Under the pieces are notes generated by a model. That model made no database searches and was not told where the DNA came from. It was given only the letters and a program-made list of their open reading frames with translations. A DNA stretch of 32,840 nt, from contig DATATB010000103.1 in NCBI GenBank assembly GCA_036268995.1, positions 1-32,840 on the forward strand, written 5' to 3'. Within the stretch, counting starts at the first letter, position 1; the number at the start of each line of letters is the position of its first letter. Of the stretch, positions 23,358 through 30,319 are shown piece by piece. The position numbers and the translations under genes were made by a program. Source of the DNA: DATATB01 sp036268995. GTDB taxonomy: Bacteria; Planctomycetota; Planctomycetia; Pirellulales; PNKZ01.

Positions 23358-24941
23358 ATGACCATGAGCGTCGAAACACCCGAAACGCCGGGCCACCGCC
23401 TGACCGGCGAAAAGGTGCTGGTGCTGGACTTCGGTTCGCAGTTCGCCCAACTGATCGCCCGCCGCGTGCGCGATCACCACGTGTATTGCGACCTGGTGCG
23501 CTACAGCATTTCGGCCGACCGTATCCGCGAGCTGGCGCCGCGCGGCATCATCCTCTCCGGCGGCCCCGCCAGCGTCTACGACGAGGGAGCGCCCAAGTGC
23601 GATCCCGACATCTTCCGCCTGGGTATCCCGGTGCTGGGCATTTGTTACGGCATGCAACTGGCCTGTGAAGCGCTCGGCGGCCGCGTCGAGAGCGTGCCGG
23701 CCCGCGAGTATGGCCGGGCCATGTGCGAAGTGGTCGGCGACAACGAGCTATTCGAAGGCGTGCCGGCAACCACCGAAGTGTGGATGAGCCACGGCGACCA
23801 GGTCTCGCGCGTCAGCGGCGAGTTTCGCCCAATCGCCAGCACCGGCACGTGTCCGATTGCCGCGGTCAAGCACGAGCGGCTGCCGATTTACGGCCTGCAA
23901 TTCCATCCGGAAGTGACGCACACGCAGGCCGGCTCGCAGTTGCTGGCCAATTTCCTGACCCGCATTTGCCACTGCACCGGCTCCTGGCAATTGACCGACT
24001 TTGCCCAGCAGGCGATCGAGGACATTCGCAACCTGGTCGGCGACAAGCGCGTGATTTGCGGGCTGTCGGGCGGCGTGGATTCGTCCGTCGTCGCGGCGAT
24101 TATTTCGGCGGCCATCGGCCCGCAATTGGCCTGCATCCTGGTCGACAACGGCCTGCTGCGCAAAGCCGAAGAAGTGAGCGTGATCGAGGAGTTCACCAAT
24201 CATTTCCACACCGAGCTGCATGTGGTCAAGGCCGAGGATCGGTTCTTGAAGGCGCTGGCCGGCGTCACCGATCCGCAGGAAAAGCGGCGGCGCATCGGCC
24301 ACGCGTTTATCGATTGCTTTGCGGAGGAAGCCGCAAAAGTCGAAGGCGCCGAGTTCCTGGCGCAGGGCACGCTGTATCCCGACGTGATCGAAAGCGGAGC
24401 GGCCAAAGACGGTCCGGCGGCCACGATCAAGCTGCACCACAACGTCGGCGGTTTGCCCGACGATCTGCAATTCAAGCTGATCGAGCCGCTGAGGGATTTG
24501 TTCAAGGACGAGGTGCGGCGGCTGGGCAAGCAGCTTGGGTTGCCGGAAGATATTGTCTGGCGGCATCCCTTTCCCGGACCCGGGCTGGCCGTGCGCTGCC
24601 TGGGCGAAGTCACGCGCGAGCGGCTCGAACGCCTGCGCGAGGCCGACGCCATCGTGGTCAACGAGATCAAGTCTGCCGGCTTGTACCGCAAGACCTCGCA
24701 GGCGTTTGCCGTGCTATTGCCTGTGCAGAGCGTGGGCGTGATGGGCGACGCGCGGACCTACGAAGACGCCATCGCCGTGCGTTCGATCAACACCGAAGAC
24801 TTCATGACGGCCGACTGGAGCCACCTGCCCTACGAACTGCTCGCGCGCATCTCGACCCGCATCATCAACGAAGTCAAAGGCGTGAACCGGGTCGTCTACG
24901 ACATCAGTTCCAAGCCCCCCGCCACGATCGAGTGGGAGTGA
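23358..24941 (+). CDS. guaA: GMP synthase (glutamine-hydrolysing)
   Basis: A 527-residue enzyme that aminates XMP to GMP using glutamine and ATP, the last step of guanine nucleotide synthesis. The glutamine amidotransferase domain (about 19-210) has LVLDFGSQFAQLIARR, the nucleophile C96 in GICYGMQ and the His/Glu pair in QFHPEVTHT. The ATP pyrophosphatase domain has the P-loop CGLSGGVDSSV. The C-terminal dimerisation domain ends in the typical DISSKPPATIEWE. Length and order are standard. ATG at 23358 follows a GGAG; ATG at 23364 is the alternative. Its leader carries terminator-like and ribosome-binding-site hairpins. Confidence 0.97.
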   Translation: MTMSVETPETPGHRLTGEKVLVLDFGSQFAQLIARRVRDHHVYCDLVRYSISADRIRELAPRGIILSGGPASVYDEGAPKCDPDIFRLGIPVLGICYGMQLACEALGGRVESVPAREYGRAMCEVVGDNELFEGVPATTEVWMSHGDQVSRVSGEFRPIASTGTCPIAAVKHERLPIYGLQFHPEVTHTQAGSQLLANFLTRICHCTGSWQLTDFAQQAIEDIRNLVGDKRVICGLSGGVDSSVVAAIISAAIGPQLACILVDNGLLRKAEEVSVIEEFTNHFHTELHVVKAEDRFLKALAGVTDPQEKRRRIGHAFIDCFAEEAAKVEGAEFLAQGTLYPDVIESGAAKDGPAATIKLHHNVGGLPDDLQFKLIEPLRDLFKDEVRRLGKQLGLPEDIVWRHPFPGPGLAVRCLGEVTRERLERLREADAIVVNEIKSAGLYRKTSQAFAVLLPVQSVGVMGDARTYEDAIAVRSINTEDFMTADWSHLPYELLARISTRIINEVKGVNRVVYDISSKPPATIEWE

Positions 24942-24952
24942 CCGGGCGGGAA

Positions 24953-25003
24953 ATGCGGAATGATGAATGCGGAATGATGAATGACATGCGAAGCAAGTGT
25001 CAT
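24953..25003. repeat. Partial GGAATGATGAAT element and small nested hairpin
   Basis: Two tandem copies of ATGCGGAATGATGA (about 24954-24981) repeat the arm of the elements at 10700 and 21870, without the core. They are followed by ATGACA-TGC-GAA-GCA-AG-TGTCAT (about 24981-25003), a nested hairpin. Confidence 0.5.
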
Positions 25004-25031
25004 TTAGCCGCGGCCTTTAGGCCGCGCTTTC
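25004..25031. terminator. CGCGGCCT/AGGCCGCG hairpin, 28-bp repeat (copy 1), probable bidirectional terminator
   Basis: CGCGGCCT (25009-25016) pairs with AGGCCGCG (25019-25026). The 28 bases 25004-25031 are identical to 27584-27611. It lies between the convergent ends of guaA and the HEAT-like gene. Confidence 0.6.
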
Positions 25032-25036
25032 TTCAC

Positions 25037-26434
25037 TCACGGCATCAGGTCCGGATTCGCTTTCTTCAAAATGGCCATGCCGGCCTCGACGCTGCGCTCT
25101 TCCGGCGCTCGTGGATCCTGGTTGACCTGTAACTCCCAGCAGCAATGCAGCGCGTACATTTCCAGCGGCTTGTGCTCAGGGCCGTTCTCGCCATCGAGTG
25201 CAAACGTCACCGATCCGACCATGCCCAGCCCGACCTCGGACTTTTCGCTGGCCTCTGACGAATCAAATTCGTACTTGAACAGCCAGACGGTTCGCTTGTC
25301 TCCCGTCGGCGGCCAGAACAACTCACGAGTATCGACCAGCTCGATCCGATCCGGCGGCTGGCCGTATTCGTTAGGATCGGCCAGCCAATCGCACATATCG
25401 GCGGTGGCCTGGAACTTTGGGTCCTTGGTCGCCGCCGGAATCGCGTCCGCGCGATCCAACTCCTCCAAGTAGCGCATGGCCTTGCGGGCATAGCGCGGGT
25501 CGGCGCACCACTTAACCAACAGCGCGACCCCGTCGCCACTGCTACTGATCTCGGCCGACGCAAACGCGCCCTCGATCTGCACTTCGGGGCTGGGATGTTC
25601 CAGCGCCAGCTTTACCAGCGCGTCGCGCTCCATTCGCTTCAAATATGGCAAGCACGCCGCGGCGCTCACGGCGTAGCTGAATTCCTCCGGCTTCTTGCTG
25701 CTCAACCAACTCTGCAAGCGGGCCACGCCCGCCTCCGTGTCGAATGGGTGCCGAAACTCGTCCTCTTCGCTTTCCAGTTCGTTGGCCGTGTCCAGCAGTG
25801 CCACGCCGATCATGCCGGGCGGCAGGGGCGTGCTCAACTGCCGGATCACTTCCATCGACTGCGGATGTTTCGAGTCAAACTGTTCGAGCACCACGCCCCA
25901 AAATTCGTTTTTGGGCAGAAACGGCTTGCGCGCGGCATCGACCACGCATTGCGTTCCCGCTTTGGTGTGATACATCGCCAGAATTTTGAGCGTCATCATC
26001 AGACTGTCGTGTGTGTGCGGATCGTGGCTGCCGCTCAGCGCTTGGAAGATGCGATCCAACTCAGGCGTGCCTTTCGACTGCAAGACGTCGTAAGCAGCGG
26101 CACTCTCGACCTGCTGAAACAGCAGCAGCATGGCGTCGAGCACGGGGCGCGTCGGTACTTTGTCCCCCTTGGGGCGAGGCAGCGATTCGAGCAGCGAGCA
26201 AATCTGCTGGGCCTCGGCAGCCGTCTTCACCGGCACGCCGTCCAAGTCGTCGATCAGCTCGGCGATTTTGCCTTCGCCCACGTTCATCTGCCGCAAAACG
26301 TCTGAGAGATCGACGTTGTCGGAATCGTCGGTCGCAGCCGGCGGATCCGCGGCCAGGCACTGCATCGAACCGCACGGACCGCTGGCGATGCCGCCGGCAA
26401 CTACGGCAATCACGAACCAGGCTGAGCGTGTCAT
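25037..26434 (-). CDS. Exported HEAT-repeat-like protein of unknown function
   Basis: A 465-residue protein with an N-terminal signal peptide (MTRSAWFVIAVVAGGIASG) ending near a CLAADPP stretch. The middle is mostly helical with HEAT-like pairs, for example YAVSAAACLPYLKRMERDALV, PSPEVQIEGAFASAEISSSG and ALLVKWCADPRYARKAMRYL. The last 120 residues are beta-rich (LVDTRELFWPPTGDKRTVWLFKYEF, GLGMVGSVTFALDGEN). I do not recognise the full family and no enzyme motif is seen. HEAT arrays usually bind proteins. A TTG at 26440 opens the frame, but ATG at 26434 has a GGAG 9 bases upstream. It is downstream of the His/Gly-rich gene on the same strand, with 114 bases between them. Confidence 0.75.
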   Translation of the reverse strand: MTRSAWFVIAVVAGGIASGPCGSMQCLAADPPAATDDSDNVDLSDVLRQMNVGEGKIAELIDDLDGVPVKTAAEAQQICSLLESLPRPKGDKVPTRPVLDAMLLLFQQVESAAAYDVLQSKGTPELDRIFQALSGSHDPHTHDSLMMTLKILAMYHTKAGTQCVVDAARKPFLPKNEFWGVVLEQFDSKHPQSMEVIRQLSTPLPPGMIGVALLDTANELESEEDEFRHPFDTEAGVARLQSWLSSKKPEEFSYAVSAAACLPYLKRMERDALVKLALEHPSPEVQIEGAFASAEISSSGDGVALLVKWCADPRYARKAMRYLEELDRADAIPAATKDPKFQATADMCDWLADPNEYGQPPDRIELVDTRELFWPPTGDKRTVWLFKYEFDSSEASEKSEVGLGMVGSVTFALDGENGPEHKPLEMYALHCCWELQVNQDPRAPEERSVEAGMAILKKANPDLMP

Positions 26435-26548
26435 CGCCAATCTCTCCAGGCAGGAACGTACGGGGTTACAGGTTGTTCGCGCATCGCCAGCGCCGAGCCA
26501 GCCTCTGGTGGAACCACGCGAACCGATCCGGGGCGCGGCGGGCGAAGC

Positions 26549-27427
26549 TCAGCCTTTGTCCGCGGGTGTCGTCGTGTCAGGAGTTTTCGACGCCGGCTTG
26601 CCGCCGGCTAGCTGACTGCGGTCCAGGTGCGTCGTGCGCCACATATGCTGCACCTGGTGATGGACCGCATTCAGGTGCCCGTCACCACCGCCGGCGGCCG
26701 AGTTGGCAACAGCAGGGCCGCCCACCGCGGGACCGCCGCCGGCCGCAGCGGGGCCGCCAGCAACCGTCGGTCCGCCGCCAATTGCTGGACCACCTGCACC
26801 TGCGGGACCGCTAGCAACTGCGGGACCGCCGCTGGGAAAGTTAGTTAGAGGAACACCCAGTCGCGCCTCGTCGGCCCTCAGCTGCGCCTCCGCTTGTTGG
26901 ATTGCGAGTGGGCTGTGCTGGGCCATTGCCAGGCGCAATGCCGCCTGGTCGGCCGAGATCGTATTGTTGGCGTAGCCGTAATTATTGCCGTAGCCGTACC
27001 CGTTATTGCCGTTCCCGTAATGGTTGTTGTAACCGCCGTAGCCGCTTCCGTAATTGTTTCCGTAGTACCCGCCTCCGCCGTAGTAGCCCCCGCCGGTCCT
27101 GCCGTAGTTCGTGCCGTAGTATCCGCCACCGCTGTTGTAATACCGGTTGTGGTGTCTCACAGTAAGATTGCGGTGCGGATCGTGATGGGCGAAATGCGTG
27201 GTGTGCCCGCCGCGATGGGGCTTGGCCGCCACCGTGTGAGCGCGATGGCTCGGATGATGCGGCGCGTGGTGTCCGACGTGATGCGCCACATGATGGCCCG
27301 CGTGATGGCCTGGATGATGGTGAGTGGCATGATGTGCGGGGGCGTGTCCGCGGGCCTGTGCCACCTGGCTGCACCAAGGCGTTACCAATCCGCACGCGAC
27401 AGCCGCCCAAAACCATCGGCTTCTCAT
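26549..27427 (-). CDS. Secreted His-rich / Tyr-Gly-Asn-rich / Gly-Pro-Ala-repeat protein
   Basis: A 292-residue low-complexity protein with a signal peptide (residues 1-25, WFWAAVACGLVTPWCSQVAQA). Three compositional blocks follow: His-rich at 28-94 (pairs such as HHAGHHVAHHVGHH), Tyr/Gly/Asn-rich at 95-155 (GGGYYGTNYGR, YGNGNNGYGYGNNYG), then a short helix at 157-190 (DQAALRLAMAQHSPLAIQQAE) and a GGPAV-type repeat at 199-248. The His block could bind metals, and the YGN block resembles amyloid- or adhesive-like sequences; both are inference. ATG at 27427 is chosen over the longer frame to 27574, because it starts the signal peptide and has AGGGGA upstream. It lies between the PDZ gene and the HEAT-like gene on the same strand. 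Confidence 0.75.
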   Translation of the reverse strand: MRSRWFWAAVACGLVTPWCSQVAQARGHAPAHHATHHHPGHHAGHHVAHHVGHHAPHHPSHRAHTVAAKPHRGGHTTHFAHHDPHRNLTVRHHNRYYNSGGGYYGTNYGRTGGGYYGGGGYYGNNYGSGYGGYNNHYGNGNNGYGYGNNYGYANNTISADQAALRLAMAQHSPLAIQQAEAQLRADEARLGVPLTNFPSGGPAVASGPAGAGGPAIGGGPTVAGGPAAAGGGPAVGGPAVANSAAGGGDGHLNAVHHQVQHMWRTTHLDRSQLAGGKPASKTPDTTTPADKG

Positions 27428-27583
27428 CGGCTTGTCCCCTACGATGAACTCGGGTGGAATGCATCTGTCTGTTCTTCCACCTTGTACGATCATCCCCCTC
27501 CGCCGGTTCATCGCCAAGTCTGGCACTAGATTAATTCGCCGTAATGCGTTCGTCGCTCGCCGAATGAAAAGCAAAAAGTGAAC

Positions 27584-27611
27584 TTAGCCGCGGCCTTTAG
27601 GCCGCGCTTTC
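27584..27611. terminator. CGCGGCCT/AGGCCGCG hairpin, 28-bp repeat (copy 2)
   Basis: Identical to 25004-25031: CGCGGCCT (27589-27596) pairs with AGGCCGCG (27599-27606). It touches the stop codon of the PDZ gene and lies just after it in the direction of transcription, so it can terminate that transcript. Confidence 0.6.
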
Positions 27612-28785
27612 ACGTCTGCTGATTGCTTGACGTCGTCGCTTTAGGACCGCCGGCCGGCGGCTGTTGCTGCGGCTGGTCGCGGTTCTGTTCTAACTGTTGT
27701 ACGCGCCGCTCCAGGTCCTGCACGCGCTGCTCGAGCATGCGGATCACGTCGGCCGAGGTGGGTGCGTGATCTCCGAATTGGCCGGGCCCGCCGTATTGGC
27801 CGGGCGGAGCCAATTGACCTGGCCCGCCGGGTTGGCCAGGCAGGGGGCCGAACTGCCCGGGCATCGGCGCTCCGCCAAACTGGCCACCGGGCGGCTGGCC
27901 CGGGATCAGTCCGCCGGCTCCTTCGCCGGGCAGAAAGGGTTGGCCTCCCAATCCTGAGCCGATATTGGCTTCACCCGGTTGTGGCCCCGGTGCGGTTCCG
28001 GCAGCGAGCACGGTCTTACGCTCGACGGTGGCCGTGCCGTTGTAATAACCGATCGTCACCTCGCGACCGGGAGCGTATTGGCCAATCAATCTCGACAGAT
28101 CGGACGGCGTCTCGACGCGTTGTCCGTTGACCGACTGGATCACATTGCCCGGCGCAATGCCGGCCTGCGACGCGGGCGAGCCGGCCACCACCGCGACCAC
28201 CAGCGCGCCGCCGGCACCGGGCAGTGCCATGCTGCGCTGCAAGTCGGGAGTGATGGTGGCGATTCGCACACCCAACGTCGCGCCGCGCGCTTCGGCCGGC
28301 GCCGCCGGTGTTTCCGTCGTGGGAATCTGGCCGAATTGCCCGAAGCGCCGTTGGCCCGGCGGCGGGCGCTGGCCGAGCGTGACTTCAATGTTCTGAGATT
28401 TGTCAGCGCGGGTAATTTGGAAGGGCAGTTGCTTGCCGGCCGGCGCGGCACTGAGAATCCGCTCGAAGTCTTGCATGCTGTGTACGGCGTGGCCGTCGAT
28501 GGCGGTGATAAAATCACCGGCCTTGAGCCCGGCCTTTTCGGCCGGCGAGCCGGCAATCACTTCGATCACTTTCAAGCCTTTGCCGCCGCCCTGGCGATCC
28601 TCGGCAATCACGCCGAGGTAGCCGGGCTCCTGGGCCGGCGGAGCGGCTGCCGGCAGGCCGGCGGCCGAGCGGGCATTGTCGCGCTGCACCTGTTGTTCGA
28701 GTTGCTCGAATGCCGATTGAGCCGAGAGGGGCGCGGCCCATAACATGGCGGCGACAAAGACGGGTAATGCTTCGGTGAAGCGCAT
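27610..28785 (-). CDS. Exported protein with two PDZ domains and C-terminal coiled coil
   Basis: A 391-residue protein with a signal peptide (MRFTEALPVFVAAMLWAAPLSAQ, AxA-type site). PDZ domain 1 is at about 56-137 (GYLGVIAED, GSPAEKAGLKAGDFITAIDG) and PDZ domain 2 at about 168-259 (GATLGVRIA, GSPASQAGIAPGNVIQSVNG). A Gly/Pro/Gln-rich collagen-like linker spans 264-340, and a coiled coil 345-370 (MLEQRVQDLERRVQQLEQ). No protease domain is present, so it is not a DegP-type protease on its own; it probably binds C-terminal tails of periplasmic proteins. ATG at 28785 has a GGAG 9 bases upstream, preferred over ATG at 28806. It is divergent from the acetyltransferase gene, with overlapping promoter boxes at 28832-28839. 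Confidence 0.85.
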   Translation of the reverse strand: MRFTEALPVFVAAMLWAAPLSAQSAFEQLEQQVQRDNARSAAGLPAAAPPAQEPGYLGVIAEDRQGGGKGLKVIEVIAGSPAEKAGLKAGDFITAIDGHAVHSMQDFERILSAAPAGKQLPFQITRADKSQNIEVTLGQRPPPGQRRFGQFGQIPTTETPAAPAEARGATLGVRIATITPDLQRSMALPGAGGALVVAVVAGSPASQAGIAPGNVIQSVNGQRVETPSDLSRLIGQYAPGREVTIGYYNGTATVERKTVLAAGTAPGPQPGEANIGSGLGGQPFLPGEGAGGLIPGQPPGGQFGGAPMPGQFGPLPGQPGGPGQLAPPGQYGGPGQFGDHAPTSADVIRMLEQRVQDLERRVQQLEQNRDQPQQQPPAGGPKATTSSNQQT

Positions 28786-28831
28786 GGCGGCAAGCTCCGG
28801 CGGCATCGTGGCAGGCGAATCGAACGATTTC

Positions 28832-28839
28832 AGTATAAT
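28832..28839. promoter_or_regulatory. Overlapping divergent -10 boxes (PDZ gene and acetyltransferase gene)
   Basis: On the plus strand TATAAT (28834-28839) is a perfect -10 for the acetyltransferase transcript. On the minus strand TATACT (28832-28837) is a good -10 for the PDZ gene. Good -35 boxes were not found at the usual spacing, so both are tentative. Confidence 0.4.
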
Positions 28840-28865
28840 TCAAAGCCACGACGATTGCCCAAGAC

Positions 28866-28931
28866 ATGGTTGCTAAAGGCATGGTTGCCAAAGACACGGC
28901 CGGCAAGGACACCAAGGAACGGTTTGCATGA
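28866..28931 (+). CDS. Possible 21-residue leader peptide upstream of the acetyltransferase
   Basis: An ATG frame at 28866 encodes MVAKGMVAKDTAGKDTK and four more residues, then stops in TGA at 28929-28931, overlapping the acetyltransferase start as ATGA. The peptide is Lys-rich and built from two near repeats (MVAKG, MVAKD). It would lie about 25 bases after the predicted transcription start. There is no clear ribosome-binding site. It may be chance. Confidence 0.3.
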   Translation: MVAKGMVAKDTAGKDTKERFA

Positions 28932-29839
28932 CGGAGGACCTCGAGATTTGCCAGGCCGCGGCCACCGAGCGCTCGGCAGCGCTGGACCTGACCTTTTCCA
29001 AGCTGTTGCCGCAACCGGCTCGGCAGCAGCACATCGACAGCCTGCTGAACGTCCCCGGAGCTGACGACGAGCGCTGGCGCGGATTGTGGGTGGCCCGGCG
29101 ACAGCAGGCGATCGTGGGGGCCGCTTGGGCCCATTTCCAGCCCGGCCAGGCGGTCAATGTCTGGCCGCCGCGGCTGGCTGCCGGCGAAAACGAGGCCGTG
29201 GCCGACCGGCTGCTGTCTGCCGTGCTGGCCGAGGTCAATTCGGCGGGCATCAACATGGCCCAGGCGCTCGTGGCGCCGGCCGATTGCGATGACATCCGCC
29301 GGCTGTCAGCGGCCGGTTTCACGCTCTTGGCCGAATTGGTGTACCTGGTGGGCAGTTGTCCCGCGCCATCCAGCGAACCACCGGCATTGCCGCTGGAATT
29401 GGAGCCCTGCACGGCCGAAGACCGGGCCCGCATGGAAGCGATTGTCGACCGCACGTATGTAGGATCGCTCGATTGCGCGGGGCTCAACGGCCTTCGTACC
29501 GGCAGCCAACTGCTCGACGAATACCAGTCCACGGCCGCCAGTCTGCCGGCCCATTGGTTCTTTGCGCGCTTCGAGGGGGCCGACGTCGGCTGTCTCTTAT
29601 TGGCCGATCATCCGGTGCTGGATCAGTTCGAGCTGGTGTATGTGGCCTTGATGCCCGAGGTGCGCGGACGCGGCTGGGGCGCGGCCTTGGTGCGCTATGC
29701 CAGGTGGTTCGCGGCACGCTGCGGAAGGCAGCGCCTGGTGCTGGCCGTCGATCGTGCCAATCACCCCGCCGTGGCCATGTACGAAGCGCTCGAGATGGTC
29801 GCCTGGGACCGCCGCGACGTGTATCTGCGGACGTTTTAA
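28928..29839 (+). CDS. GNAT family N-acetyltransferase (tandem GNAT-like halves)
   Basis: A 303-residue protein. The C-terminal half is a GNAT domain with the acetyl-CoA pyrophosphate-binding motif VRGRGWGAALVRYA (from 245) and the closing NHPAVAMYEALEMVAWD. The N-terminal half (about 1-150, with GAAWAHFQPGQAVNVWPPRL) looks like a degenerate second GNAT fold without the motif. Such enzymes transfer acetyl from acetyl-CoA to an amine; the substrate is unknown. MshD-like two-domain enzymes share this architecture, but mycothiol synthesis is not expected here. ATG at 28928 has AAGGA 9 bases upstream. Confidence 0.82.
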   Translation: MTEDLEICQAAATERSAALDLTFSKLLPQPARQQHIDSLLNVPGADDERWRGLWVARRQQAIVGAAWAHFQPGQAVNVWPPRLAAGENEAVADRLLSAVLAEVNSAGINMAQALVAPADCDDIRRLSAAGFTLLAELVYLVGSCPAPSSEPPALPLELEPCTAEDRARMEAIVDRTYVGSLDCAGLNGLRTGSQLLDEYQSTAASLPAHWFFARFEGADVGCLLLADHPVLDQFELVYVALMPEVRGRGWGAALVRYARWFAARCGRQRLVLAVDRANHPAVAMYEALEMVAWDRRDVYLRTF

Positions 29840-30319
29840 ATTCGACCGCCCGCATTGGCCGAGAAATTGAAGCCGTGAGCATGCCAGCGCTGCGGACACG
29901 GTTCGCTTAAAAGACGCGAACAATTTTCACAACACATTTCCTCAAAACAACTTATAGATACACTGACGCGAGACGGCGGCCGTTGCCGAAGCGCGAATCG
30001 ACAGTTTATGCACTTCCTGCCCGAATCGGAAAAAAAGTTTTTTATGGGGGGTACGGAGGCTTGACCGGTCGGGTTTTTCGGAGAAAAGCAGGTCGCTTTT
30101 TTGATCCCGCGAGATACCCGGATCGCGCGCGGCCGAATGGCTTTGACAGGCCAGCTAGCACCACTACAATCAGCGACCCCGGGTGACACTGGGACGCCGT
30201 GCGGCAATCGACGCCGCCGGTCAAACGCTCATTCGCTTTGCCAACAGTTCGTAGTCGGAATCTGTGCTTTTCGCGAGCCTGGGTTCCCGGCCCGCGCTGC
30301 GCGCCCAAGGATCAAGGAA
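29840..30319 (+). other. 480-base region upstream of dnaA: A+T-rich patches, one DnaA-box-like site, promoter
   Basis: No gene is supported. An A+T-rich stretch lies at about 29905-29965 and an A7-G-T6 tract at 30030-30043, unusual for this genome. One DnaA-box-like site TTATGCACT (30006-30014, one mismatch to TTATNCACA) is seen. The dnaA promoter is at 30143-30170. One near-box is not enough to call an origin. Confidence 0.5.
30143..30170 (+). promoter_or_regulatory. Sigma70-type promoter for dnaA
   Basis: A perfect TTGACA (30143-30148), 16-base spacer and TACAAT (30165-30170). Transcription would start near 30177, 143 bases before the dnaA start. Because the promoter lies inside the longer open frame that begins at 30101, it also argues against that start. 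Confidence 0.65.

Noticed and set aside
29924..29932. TTTTCACAA as a DnaA box
   Set aside because: Too many mismatches to TTATNCACA; not counted as evidence for an origin.
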